This document shows, one piece after another, positions 1-7,763 of a DNA stretch of 13,234 bases (its first letter is position 1; the number at the start of each line of letters is the position of its first letter). The stretch is from an uncultured Prevotella sp. (GTDB lineage Bacteria; Bacteroidota; Bacteroidia; Bacteroidales; Bacteroidaceae). Position numbers and translations under genes: made by a program. The notes under the pieces were generated by a model that did not search any database, had not been told where the DNA came from, and saw only the letters and a list, made by a program, of their open reading frames with translations. The DNA lies in NCBI GenBank assembly GCA_900557405.1, contig USSF01000061.1, forward strand, positions 1-13,234. The letters run 5' to 3'.

Positions 1-188
1 ATGAAGTTCAATTCACAGACAACGCCATTGACAACTTTCTCGCTTTTGTTGACCATATGTCATGCAGTGCAGACACATACGTTTCACTTGGCGGTTCAAA
101 TGGGTGCGCTGACCAACTTACGAATTGGGACGGAACACAAAAAATTGGATTAAGTGGCTTTAAAAAGAATAGAAGTATATCAAGATAG
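1..188 (+). CDS. Possible 3' end of an unidentified gene (partial at left edge)
   Basis: Reading from base 3, the frame stays open for 61 codons and stops with TAG at 186-188. The peptide has a natural-looking composition; it begins EVQFTDNAIDNFLAFVDHMS and ends near GLSGFKKNRSISR. I do not recognise the family and assign no function. A second + frame, opening with ATG at base 1 and ending at 153, is also open, and a minus-strand ORF covers 8-199. The frame-3 reading looks most protein-like, but this is a composition judgement only. If real, the gene converges on the efflux pump gene, with 28 bases between the two stop codons. It could also be a decayed fragment. Confidence 0.35.
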   Translation, partial: EVQFTDNAIDNFLAFVDHMSCSADTYVSLGGSNGCADQLTNWDGTQKIGLSGFKKNRSISR

Positions 189-194
189 AGTATT
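161..194. repeat. Copy 1 of a 32-34 base imperfect direct repeat
   Basis: This stretch matches 7801-7832. The last 16 bases, ATCAAGATAGAGTATT (179-194), are identical in both copies. The first part, TAAAAAGAATAGAAGTAT here, differs by a 2-base indel and three transitions. The two copies bracket the RND/two-component/PAP2 block. Their origin is unknown. Confidence 0.5.
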
Positions 195-223
195 GACACC
201 TATATCCAGACTTCTTTTATTTT
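163..223. terminator. Bidirectional terminator-like inverted repeat between convergent genes
   Basis: Bases 163-176 (AAAAGAATAGAAGT) pair with 210-223 (ACTTCTTTTATTTT) at 12 of 14 positions, with a perfect AGAAGT/ACTTCT core. An inner ATAT/ATAT pairing (177-180 with 202-205) could shorten the otherwise 33-base loop. Both strands have a T-rich run after the core stem, so it could serve the leftward pump gene, whose stop codon (217-219) lies inside the right arm, and any gene arriving from the left edge. The long loop and A/T-rich stem make it weaker than a classical intrinsic terminator. Confidence 0.4.
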
Positions 224-3200
224 CGATGCCTCATATTCTCTTCCAATGTTTCAAATACACAATAGAGAACTGGCAAGAAAAACAATATGGCGATTGTTCC
301 GACAACCATTCCGCCGACAACACAAGTTCCGATGGCTACATTGCCTCTTGCTCCTGCACCATGGGCAAACATCAGTGGCAACATTCCTATTATCATGACG
401 CTTGCCGTCATCATGATAGGACGCAGACGCACAGCAGCGGCAGAGAGTGTGGCATGAATGATTGATTCACCAGCCTTGCGCCGCTCCGTTGCGTATTCTG
501 TCAATAGTATGCCAGTCTTAGCCAACATGCCGATGAGCATGACGAGACCTATTTGCATATAGATACTATTGTCTATGCCAAACAGCGAGGACAAAAGAAA
601 ACTTCCGCACAAGCCGAACGGAACGACAAGGATAATGGCAAACGGTATGAGCAGACTTTCATAGAGGCAGCAAAGTATGATGTATATGAACACAATGCTT
701 ATGACCAATATTGCAATGGTGGCATTGCCTTGCGACGATTCTTCACGCGACAATCCGCCTAACTCGTAGCCGTAGCCTTTTGGCAACGTCTGTGCAGCCA
801 CTTCGCTTATCGCCTGTATGGCTTGTCCAGAACTATAGCCTGCGGCGGCAGTTCCATTTATGCGGATGGAAGGGAAAAGGTTGAAGTGTGTCAGATATTC
901 GGCTCCGTTCACTTTCTTCAGTACCACATATTCACTCAATGGCGACATCGTTCCGTCAGCACTTCTCACAAACATATTCCTCAAAGCTTCCTCATTGAGC
1001 CTGTCTGCCGCTTCCGACTGCACCATCACCCGATAGAGTTTGGTGTACTTGTTGATGTTCGAGGCATAGTCACCGCCTATATAGGCTGACATGGTGGCGA
1101 GTACCTCCCTGGGCGACACACCTTTCATCATACACCGTGCGGCATCCACTTCTACCGAATACTGCGGATAGTCCATATTGAACGTGTAGTGTGCCTTGCC
1201 TATTTCCGGACGCTTGTTCAAGGCATCTATGAATTTTTGTGTAGCAACGGCGAGAGCCTTGAAATCCTCGCCAGAGCGGTTCTGTACATAAAGTTCAAAA
1301 CCGCTTGCCGAACCATAACCACGTATGGTGGGCAGCGTGGCACAGTTTACATCGGCTTCTTTGATGAAAGCCGTGCGGCGGTAGATCTCGTTTACCACGC
1401 TGTCGATGTCATCGGCACGACCTGTACGCTCCGACCAATTTTTCAGACGGACAGACAGGAATCCGGCAGAAGAAGTTTGGTTTTGTTGTGCATCGCGTCC
1501 GTCAATTCGTGTATGTATCTTGATTTGCGGAATGTTCTTAACTACAGCTTCCACTTCATCCATCACCTTGCCTGTTTGTGCAAGACTATATCCTGGTCGG
1601 CATTGCACGTTCACATCAATAGTTCCCATATCCTCTTGTGGCACAAGACTTGTCTTGGTCGTAGCAATCATAATGGCTAATAGGACAATGGAAAGCGGCA
1701 ATGAAAGCATAACAAGTTTGCGGTGCTTCACAGTCTTCAAGATTGAACGCATATAGGCATTCTGCAATTTGTTCTGCTTGTTTTCTACTGGCTTTTTCTT
1801 CCGCTTCAAGACCAAGGTACTAAGAGCTGGACACAGCGTCAAGGCATTGAACAAGGATATGGCTACGGCAGCAGCCATTGTCAGTCCAAACTCTTTATAG
1901 AACACACCTGTAGTTCCGCTTGTGAAACTCACAGGAATGAAAACCGCCATAAAGACAATGGTAGTGGTGATGAGTGCCGACTTCAAGTCTTTCATGGCTT
2001 CTGTTGTAGCACGAAATACACCATCGCTACCTTGGCTGAGCTTTGCTTGAACAGCCTCGACTACGACAATGGAGTCGTCAACCACTGTTCCAATGACAAG
2101 TACAAGGGCAAAAAGCGTAAGCAGATTCAGACTAAAACCAACGGCATACATAAAGGCAAACGTACCGATGAGCGACACAAGAATGGCAATGGTTGGTATG
2201 ACCATCGACCGCCAGTCACGCAGAAATACAAATATGACAATCACCACAAGCACGAGGGCAATGACGAGCGTTTCCGTGACATTGCGCATGGAGGCATTAA
2301 GGAAATCCATTACGCTTGTCTGGTCTTCCAATACCATTCCGTCGGGAAGTGATTGGCGTACATCTTCCTCTATCTTATCTATTTGCTTGATAATATCATT
2401 GGCGTTGGTTCCAGCCGCTTGTGTGATGCTTGCCGATGCGCCAGGCTTACCATTGGTTGTACTCTTCATGTTGTAGTCAACCGTACCCAACTCAACCCGT
2501 GCCACATCGCCAAGGCGCAACACACCACCATCGGCAGAGGCTTTAATCACGATATTGCTGAACTCGCTTTCGTTGCTGTAGCGTCCACGATATTTCAGTA
2601 CATATTGAAAAGTATTGTCCGACTCCGCAGCCAATGCTCCCATAGGCGATTCGAGGTTTTGTGCAGCCAAGGCATTGTCTATGTCAGCTGGCACCAGTCC
2701 ATAGGCATGCATTTTTGCAGGGTCGAGCCATATACGCAACGCATAGTCGGCTCCAAAAACATTCACCTCACCAACACCAGCTATGCGCGACAACCGCGGC
2801 TCGATATTTATTTTCATGTAGTTGGTCAATGTCTTGGAATCATAACGACCGTCAGGGCTGTACAGTGTGAGGAACTTCAGGTTGGAGTTTTGCGTCTTGC
2901 GTACAGTTACGCCGCTCTTTGTCACTTCGGCTGGCAACAGTCCTTGAGCCGAAGCTACACGGTTCTGCACATTCACCACAGCCATGTTGGGGTCAGACCC
3001 TTGCTTGAAGTATATGGTTATGGCGCAAGTGCCGTTGTTGGCGGCTGTGGAAGTCATATATTGCATGTTTTCCACACCGTTTATCGAAGCCTCCAATGGT
3101 GTTACCACGCTCTTCATTACTGTCTCGGCATTGGCTCCAACGTATGTTGCGCTCACCTTGATGGTTGGCGGAGCAATGTCTGGATATTGCTCCAACGGAA

Positions 3201-3291
3201 GACAGAGAAGTCCGATGAAGCCTATTATGACAATGACAACCGAAAGCATGACCGACAGAATGGGACGGCTTATAAATGTCTTGATGTTCAT
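217..3291 (-). CDS. RND-family multidrug efflux pump inner-membrane subunit (HAE1, AcrB-like)
   Basis: This is the proton-driven inner-membrane subunit of a tripartite efflux pump that exports hydrophobic or amphiphilic compounds across both membranes. The 1024-residue length suits the HAE1 family. Visible hallmarks are the N-terminal TM1 followed by LPLEQYPDIAPP (31-42), the TM4 proton-relay pair D405-D406 in GTVVDDSIVVVE, the TM10 lysine K925 in GMLAKTGILLTEYA, and the RLRP block at 955-958 at the start of TM11. The two periplasmic porter halves lie at about 30-335 and 550-855. The start is set by AAGGA a few bases upstream of ATG. There is no membrane-fusion (AcrA-like) gene beside it, and none fits in the 216 bases downstream, so it must recruit an adaptor and outer-membrane channel encoded elsewhere or beyond the left edge. 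Substrate cannot be predicted. No inactivating change is seen. Confidence 0.95.
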   Translation of the reverse strand: MNIKTFISRPILSVMLSVVIVIIGFIGLLCLPLEQYPDIAPPTIKVSATYVGANAETVMKSVVTPLEASINGVENMQYMTSTAANNGTCAITIYFKQGSDPNMAVVNVQNRVASAQGLLPAEVTKSGVTVRKTQNSNLKFLTLYSPDGRYDSKTLTNYMKINIEPRLSRIAGVGEVNVFGADYALRIWLDPAKMHAYGLVPADIDNALAAQNLESPMGALAAESDNTFQYVLKYRGRYSNESEFSNIVIKASADGGVLRLGDVARVELGTVDYNMKSTTNGKPGASASITQAAGTNANDIIKQIDKIEEDVRQSLPDGMVLEDQTSVMDFLNASMRNVTETLVIALVLVVIVIFVFLRDWRSMVIPTIAILVSLIGTFAFMYAVGFSLNLLTLFALVLVIGTVVDDSIVVVEAVQAKLSQGSDGVFRATTEAMKDLKSALITTTIVFMAVFIPVSFTSGTTGVFYKEFGLTMAAAVAISLFNALTLCPALSTLVLKRKKKPVENKQNKLQNAYMRSILKTVKHRKLVMLSLPLSIVLLAIMIATTKTSLVPQEDMGTIDVNVQCRPGYSLAQTGKVMDEVEAVVKNIPQIKIHTRIDGRDAQQNQTSSAGFLSVRLKNWSERTGRADDIDSVVNEIYRRTAFIKEADVNCATLPTIRGYGSASGFELYVQNRSGEDFKALAVATQKFIDALNKRPEIGKAHYTFNMDYPQYSVEVDAARCMMKGVSPREVLATMSAYIGGDYASNINKYTKLYRVMVQSEAADRLNEEALRNMFVRSADGTMSPLSEYVVLKKVNGAEYLTHFNLFPSIRINGTAAAGYSSGQAIQAISEVAAQTLPKGYGYELGGLSREESSQGNATIAILVISIVFIYIILCCLYESLLIPFAIILVVPFGLCGSFLLSSLFGIDNSIYMQIGLVMLIGMLAKTGILLTEYATERRKAGESIIHATLSAAAVRLRPIMMTASVMIIGMLPLMFAHGAGARGNVAIGTCVVGGMVVGTIAILFFLPVLYCVFETLEENMRHRK

Positions 3292-3339
3292 ATTTTATTC
3301 CTTTTATATTATTACGTTGCGTTTCCACAAATTCGTCCG

Positions 3340-3347
3340 CAAAAATA
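3340..3347 (-). promoter_or_regulatory. Candidate Bacteroidota -7 promoter element for the RND pump gene
   Basis: On the minus strand these bases read TATTTTTG, matching the Bacteroidota -7 consensus TAnnTTTG, 49 bases upstream of the pump start codon. No convincing -33 TTG-type element is seen at the usual distance. Confidence 0.4.
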
Positions 3348-3371
3348 CGGAAGGAGTCTGTTGATATTTTG

Positions 3372-3379
3372 TAGTTTTG
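3372..3379 (+). promoter_or_regulatory. Candidate -7 promoter element for the DMT-RR-HK unit
   Basis: TAGTTTTG matches TAnnTTTG and lies 107 bases upstream of the chosen start of the DMT gene. It is 24 bases from the opposing candidate for the pump gene, so the two promoters would fire back to back from one control region. No clear -33 element was found. Confidence 0.4.
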
Positions 3380-3486
3380 TACAGCATAAGGAATAAAACT
3401 GATTTTTAACAGTATTGTAACATGAATACTGCAATATGCTTTTCATTGCTGCGTTTATATTATCATATACACAAATCATCACAACT

Positions 3487-3903
3487 ATGTGGAAATATTA
3501 CGCTTTGTTGTCAGCCTTCTTTGCCGCATTGACGGCAGTCTTCGCCAAAATTGGAGTGAAAGACGTTGATTCTGACCTCGCTACGGCTATCCGCACCACG
3601 GTCATTTTGTTCATCACATGGGGCATTGCCATACTGGGCAACCACACATGCGACTTTCGGTGCATTCCATCGCGCACATGGATATTCCTCATTCTTTCGG
3701 GAGCCGCCACGGGGCTGTCATGGCTCTTTTATTTCAGAGCCTTGCAACTGGGCGACGTATCACGTGTTGCCCCCATCGACAAACTCAGTGTGGTATTCAC
3801 CATCTGCCTGTCGTTCATGTTCTTGAAAGAACCGATAAACGCCAAAGTCATCGTGGGTGCCTTGCTGATAACTGCTGGCAGTATCGTTATGCTTTACAAA
3901 TAA
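3487..3903 (+). CDS. Single-domain EamA/DMT-family membrane transporter
   Basis: This 138-residue integral membrane protein has about five hydrophobic segments (roughly 3-21, 33-51, 65-84, 95-113, 119-137), the size of one EamA domain. Full-length DMT exporters carry two such domains, so this one probably works as a dimer. The conserved end-of-domain motif is seen as FMFLKEP (110-116), with YFRALQLGDVSRVAPI (82-97) before it. I chose the ATG at 3487 because MWKYYALLSAFFAALTAVFA is the natural N-terminus; an in-frame ATG at 3436 would add a 17-residue hydrophobic extension. The stop codon lies 10 bases before the response regulator, implying co-transcription. Substrate is unknown. Linkage to a two-component system and a PAP2 protein would fit an envelope or lipid-linked role, but that is inference. 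Confidence 0.85.
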   Translation: MWKYYALLSAFFAALTAVFAKIGVKDVDSDLATAIRTTVILFITWGIAILGNHTCDFRCIPSRTWIFLILSGAATGLSWLFYFRALQLGDVSRVAPIDKLSVVFTICLSFMFLKEPINAKVIVGALLITAGSIVMLYK

Positions 3904-3913
3904 TAAAATAGAA

Positions 3914-4591
3914 ATGAAAATACTGATAATAGAAGATGAGCGCAAACTATCCGACAGCATTGTTGATTACCTCAAAGGCGAGAAGTATCTGTGCGAACAA
4001 GCCTTTGACTTTAACGATGCCATGATGAAGGTTCGCGTCTATGATTACGACTGTGTGTTGCTCGACCTGATGCTACCCGGCGGCAACGGTCTTGACATTC
4101 TGCGCGACATCAAACAGCGCAACAATCCGGCTGGAGTGATTATTGTTTCAGCCAAGGATTCGCTTGATGACAAGGTGAAGGGATTGCAGATAGGGGCAGA
4201 TGACTACCTCGCCAAGCCTTTCCATCTTGCCGAACTGAGTATACGCATCTATGCCATCATACGCCGCAAGGAATTTGGAGCGAACAATATGCTGGAGTGT
4301 GGAGGCATTTGCATCAACTTGCTTGAAAAGAGTGTTACTGCCAACGGACATTCCCTCACGTTGACAAAGTCCGAGTACGAATTGCTGTTGTTCTTCATCG
4401 GCAATAAGAATCGTGTACTATCAAAGAGTGCAATTGCCGAACATCTGAGCGGCGACTTCGCCGACATGATGGACAATTTCGACTTTATCTACACGCATAT
4501 CAAGAACCTGAAAGCCAAACTCGCAAAGGCTGGCATTAGGGATTGTGTCAAGAATGTATATGGTATGGGGTATAAATGGAATGCTATATGA
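3914..4591 (+). CDS. OmpR/PhoB-type two-component response regulator
   Basis: This 225-residue cytoplasmic transcription factor is probably phosphorylated by the kinase encoded next. The receiver domain (1-115) has the acidic pair E7-D8, phospho-acceptor D51 in VLLDLMLPGGNG, the switch residue S79 in VIIVSAKD, and K101 in LAKPF. A winged-helix Trans_reg_C domain follows at about 127-222, with the recognition-helix region DFIYTHIKNLKAKL and the final hairpin VYGMGYKW. Both domains look intact. The stop codon overlaps the kinase start as ATGA (4588-4591), a sign of translational coupling. Likely targets are the neighbouring transporter, PAP2 and possibly pump promoters, but no binding repeats were identified to prove this. 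Confidence 0.95.
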   Translation: MKILIIEDERKLSDSIVDYLKGEKYLCEQAFDFNDAMMKVRVYDYDCVLLDLMLPGGNGLDILRDIKQRNNPAGVIIVSAKDSLDDKVKGLQIGADDYLAKPFHLAELSIRIYAIIRRKEFGANNMLECGGICINLLEKSVTANGHSLTLTKSEYELLLFFIGNKNRVLSKSAIAEHLSGDFADMMDNFDFIYTHIKNLKAKLAKAGIRDCVKNVYGMGYKWNAI

Positions 4592-5679
4592 CGAAATTCA
4601 ACGAAACAGCAAGGCATGGAAAATCAAAAAGCCTTATGCGTAAGTCGATGACACGCTTTGTTGCGTGCATTGCCACATTGTTTGTGCTTGCCGCCCCTGC
4701 ATTTTATCTGCTTACCAAGAATTATTATGCAGAGGATATGGCAGACTTGATAGAGGCTGTACAGTCAGGGAATGACATCCCTATGATGGATTTGGAGGAA
4801 GACATCATGAAGGGCATCATGCTGCAATATCTGCTGATAACAGCCTTGCTGTTTATTGGCATCATGTTGACCATACGGATGATGTCGAAAAAACTGTGGC
4901 AACCTTTCGACAAGACACTCTGTATGGTTGAGTCTTTCAAACTGGAGAATATGCAAGTTCCTGTCATGCCGCAAAGCGACGTGAAAGAGTTTGAAAGACT
5001 TACCGATGCTTTGCGCAAACTGATGAAGAAGGATATTGACAGTTATGTCGCACAAAAGGAATTCACGGAGAATGCCTCGCATGAGTTGCAAACACCACTT
5101 GCTATATTCCAAACCAAACTGGAACTTCTGTTGCAGCAACCCGAGTTGACGGCAGAACAGGCAAACATCATACAAGACCTTTTTCAAATGACATCACGTC
5201 TTTCGCATCTCAACCGCAGTCTGCTGTTGCTTGCAAAGATTGACAACAAGCAGTTTGACACCAAGGAGCGAATACAGCTCGACCTATTCATTGACAGCCT
5301 TCTCCCCTCACTTGAAAGTATTTCAGATCATTTGCACATATACAGAAAGTATATACAAAAACCATTGAGCATCAATGCCAACCGCATCCTCTTGGAGAGT
5401 ATGGTCAACAATCTTTTCATCAATGCCGTGAGGCACAACATCCCCGATGGAGCTATTACTATAAGTATAAACGACAAAAGACTTACCATCTCCAATACTT
5501 CCGCAGAACCGCCGCTATCCCCATCGCTTATCTTCCGTCGGTTCTATCGCCCGACACAAAACAAGAGCGGTAACGGACTTGGTTTGGCCATTGTCAAGGC
5601 TATTTGCGATTATCATGGTTGGAATATAGAATACCAATACAAAGAGAACCAACAATGTTTTGTTGTAAGTTTCAGATGA
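4588..5679 (+). CDS. Membrane sensor histidine kinase paired with the OmpR-type regulator
   Basis: This 363-residue inner-membrane kinase should phosphorylate the upstream regulator. It has TM1 at about 22-42, only about 35 extracytoplasmic residues, TM2 at about 78-98, a HisKA domain with H165 in FTENASHELQTPLAIF, an N box in MVNNLFINAVRHN, and a HATPase C-terminus with the G2 motif SGNGLGLAIV. The usual DxGxG of the G1 box is replaced by ISNTSAEPP, a relaxed form. The short sensor region suggests sensing within or near the membrane rather than by a folded periplasmic domain. I prefer ATG 4588, which gives a 4-base ATGA overlap, over ATG 4576, which would add four residues and lengthen the overlap. 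The PAP2 fusion gene follows after 95 bases. Confidence 0.93.
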   Translation: MTKFNETARHGKSKSLMRKSMTRFVACIATLFVLAAPAFYLLTKNYYAEDMADLIEAVQSGNDIPMMDLEEDIMKGIMLQYLLITALLFIGIMLTIRMMSKKLWQPFDKTLCMVESFKLENMQVPVMPQSDVKEFERLTDALRKLMKKDIDSYVAQKEFTENASHELQTPLAIFQTKLELLLQQPELTAEQANIIQDLFQMTSRLSHLNRSLLLLAKIDNKQFDTKERIQLDLFIDSLLPSLESISDHLHIYRKYIQKPLSINANRILLESMVNNLFINAVRHNIPDGAITISINDKRLTISNTSAEPPLSPSLIFRRFYRPTQNKSGNGLGLAIVKAICDYHGWNIEYQYKENQQCFVVSFR

Positions 5680-5727
5680 AATCCCGAGATTTTGTACAAT
5701 CTCCAACATTTCCACAAAGTTCCACCT

Positions 5728-5736
5728 TATCTTTGC
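5728..5736 (+). promoter_or_regulatory. Candidate -7 promoter element for the PAP2 fusion gene
   Basis: TATCTTTGC matches TAnnTTTG with the frequently seen trailing C. It lies 39 bases before the preferred start at 5775, inside the 95-base gap after the kinase. It could give the PAP2 gene its own promoter besides read-through from the two-component unit. TTTG at 5691-5694 is too far upstream to be its -33 partner. Confidence 0.4.
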
Positions 5737-5774
5737 TCAAAGAATTATATTGTCGCAAACAAAATAAGGTACTT

Positions 5775-7613
5775 ATGTGGGAAATATTCATAGACAAACT
5801 TGACAGCATAGACAAACATATTATGCTGTTGTTAAATTACGACGGAGGCTATTTGCAGGATTGCTTTTGGCAGTTTATGTCTTCTCGTATATTGTGGGTA
5901 GCGCCGTCACTGTTATTCATTATATATGTCTTCAAGCATTTCAATCACTCAGTGGCTATCGGTATGATTATCGCCATGGTCGTGACTGTTGCTTTGTGCG
6001 ATCAGGTTTCATCAAGTGTTCTAAAACCGTTCTTTGCACGCTTGCGACCGTCACATGCCACTGAGCTGGAAGGCTTGCTGCATCTTGTTAATGGGTATCG
6101 TGGCGGACAATATGGCTTTGTTTCAAGCCATGCTGCAAACTCCTTCGGTGCCGTTTCGCTTGCATCATTGATTATACGTAGACGATGGACTACAGGCTTC
6201 TTGATAACTTTAGCTCTGTGCGTGTGCTATTCGCGAGTTTATCTTGGTGTTCATTATCCTGCTGATGTATTATGTGGCGGAATATTGGGCGTTCTCATAG
6301 GATTTTGTGTTTACCATGCAATGCGCTACACGTTTAATATGACGAAGCGGACTAAACTACGTTTGGCTTTAACCATCTGCGTTTTTGTTGTCAGCAACAA
6401 TAATGTGACTGCGGAAGAGTTGAACGACAGTATACCAGTTGTTAATCAACCAGATCAACCTTCGCCAAAGGTAGAAAGCAAATTGGACAAGTTCTCTTCA
6501 TCCCGACTGTATCAGATGACATATGTAGGTGTTCCCTTGGTTGCTGCTGGACTCATCGTAAAGAGTGAAGATGACCATTTTCGTAGTCTGCGCAACGACT
6601 ATATGCCTAAGTTTCGCAACCATACTGATGATTATATGCAGTTTGCGCCAGCAGCCGTCATGCTCGGACTAAAGACTGCAGGAGTAGAAGGACGCAGCTC
6701 TTGGAGCAGAATGTTGGTATCTGATGCATTTTCTGCCATGCTTATGGGCGGTGTGGTGAATACGCTGAAAACCACAACGCACGTAACGCGCCCCGACGGT
6801 TCCAACGAGCACTCTTTTCCTTCTGGACATACAGCTACAGCCTTCATGACTGCCACTATGCTTTCAAAGGAATATGGGCATAAAAGTCCTTGGATAAGTA
6901 TAGGTGCTTATACTACGGCTACAGCAACGGGACTTATGCGTATGGCCAACAACAAGCATTGGCTGAGCGATGTGCTGACTGGTGCAGGAATAGGAATACT
7001 CACCACAGAGATGGGCTATTGGATTGGTGACTTGATATTCAAGAATAAAGGCATCAATCATTCTGCCACAACTGACTTCCAATTGGATGGCGGAATGGGC
7101 AATCCGTCGTTCGCAAGCTTATATGTGGGACTTAACGTCCCTCTCAGCAGATATGACATCGACGAAAACAATACTTTCCGCACCTCATCAGGTTCTTCCG
7201 TCGGATTGGAAGGGGCATATTTCTTTAATCCTTACCTTGGCATAGGCGGACGGTTTACTGTATCAAACACAGCGTTGATAGTTAATGGTGACAAGGCAGA
7301 AGAAAATTCATTTGACGCTGTTTCCTTATGTGGTGGCAGTTACTTTTCTTATCCGTTGTCACAGCGGTGGGCAATTGGCAGTAAACTTCTATGTGGTTTT
7401 GTGCATTATCCACGTTTGGAACTTTCCAATGTTACTGTCGGTACAAGAAACGGTGTATGCTTTGGCAGCGGCCTGTCCTGCTCTTTTAAGGCAAACAACA
7501 ATTACGGCATCCGCTTCTTCATTGATTACAATCTGCAACCGTCGCATAACAAGGCAAGTGGAGAATGGATGAACACATTGGCATGTGGGGCATCATTTGC
7601 TTTGCTTTTATAA
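5775..7613 (+). CDS. Double PAP2-family phosphatase with C-terminal beta-barrel-like region
   Basis: One 612-residue frame carries three parts. (1) Residues 1-188 form a multi-helix PAP2 lipid phosphatase with KPFFARLRP (84-92), a motif-2 variant VSSHA (H119), and SRVYLGVHYPAD (153-164; R154, H160, D164). (2) MTKRTKLRLALTICVFVVS (189-207), then VTAEE, looks like a signal peptide. It leads into a second PAP2 domain with KTTTHVTRP (332-340), the canonical FPSGHTATAF (H352), and RMANNKHWLSD (R389, H395, D399), where the usual motif-3 serine is methionine. (3) Residues from about 434 to 612 alternate like outer-membrane strands, though the final residue is Leu rather than Phe or Trp. PAP2 enzymes remove phosphate from lipids such as undecaprenyl diphosphate or lipid A; which applies here is unknown. 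ATG 5775 is preferred because the frame upstream overlaps the kinase and is not protein-like, and AAGGT precedes it. Two genes fused by loss of a stop, or internal initiation at 6339, are alternatives. Confidence 0.85.
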   Translation: MWEIFIDKLDSIDKHIMLLLNYDGGYLQDCFWQFMSSRILWVAPSLLFIIYVFKHFNHSVAIGMIIAMVVTVALCDQVSSSVLKPFFARLRPSHATELEGLLHLVNGYRGGQYGFVSSHAANSFGAVSLASLIIRRRWTTGFLITLALCVCYSRVYLGVHYPADVLCGGILGVLIGFCVYHAMRYTFNMTKRTKLRLALTICVFVVSNNNVTAEELNDSIPVVNQPDQPSPKVESKLDKFSSSRLYQMTYVGVPLVAAGLIVKSEDDHFRSLRNDYMPKFRNHTDDYMQFAPAAVMLGLKTAGVEGRSSWSRMLVSDAFSAMLMGGVVNTLKTTTHVTRPDGSNEHSFPSGHTATAFMTATMLSKEYGHKSPWISIGAYTTATATGLMRMANNKHWLSDVLTGAGIGILTTEMGYWIGDLIFKNKGINHSATTDFQLDGGMGNPSFASLYVGLNVPLSRYDIDENNTFRTSSGSSVGLEGAYFFNPYLGIGGRFTVSNTALIVNGDKAEENSFDAVSLCGGSYFSYPLSQRWAIGSKLLCGFVHYPRLELSNVTVGTRNGVCFGSGLSCSFKANNNYGIRFFIDYNLQPSHNKASGEWMNTLACGASFALLL

Positions 7614-7681
7614 AAAAGCGAATAATAGTTTAAAACAGATTTCAGAACAATGAACATGAATAATAATATCTATTAAGAGTG

Positions 7682-7733
7682 ATGTGTCAAACGTACCTAT
7701 AAAATTTCATAGGATAACTATTGTTTGGCACAT
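7682..7733 (+). other. Nested stem-loop of unknown role
   Basis: The outer arms ATGTGTCAAAC (7682-7692) and GTTTGGCACAT (7723-7733) pair over 11 positions with one G-U wobble. Inside, CCTAT (7696-7700) pairs with ATAGG (7709-7713) around an 8-base loop. It could act in RNA (3' end stabiliser, attenuator, small RNA) or be the remnant of an inverted-repeat element. There is no U-run after it. Confidence 0.5.
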
Positions 7734-7763
7734 TATGGGTTCGATTGAAACATTCCCTTCCAA

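Noticed and set aside
8..199. Minus-strand 63-codon ORF at the left edge
   Set aside because: It runs antisense to the more protein-like + frame and has no recognisable domain. It looks like a shadow.
2353..3396. Long + strand ORF of 347 codons inside the RND gene
   Set aside because: Low-complexity His/Tyr/Arg/Cys-rich composition typical of an antisense frame. The minus-strand RND protein has all family motifs over the same bases.
7650..7676. Mini-ORF of 8 codons (MNMNNNIY) after the PAP2 gene, considered as a leader peptide
   Set aside because: It is an A/T-rich chance frame with no ribosome site, and no coupled attenuator with a U-run follows.
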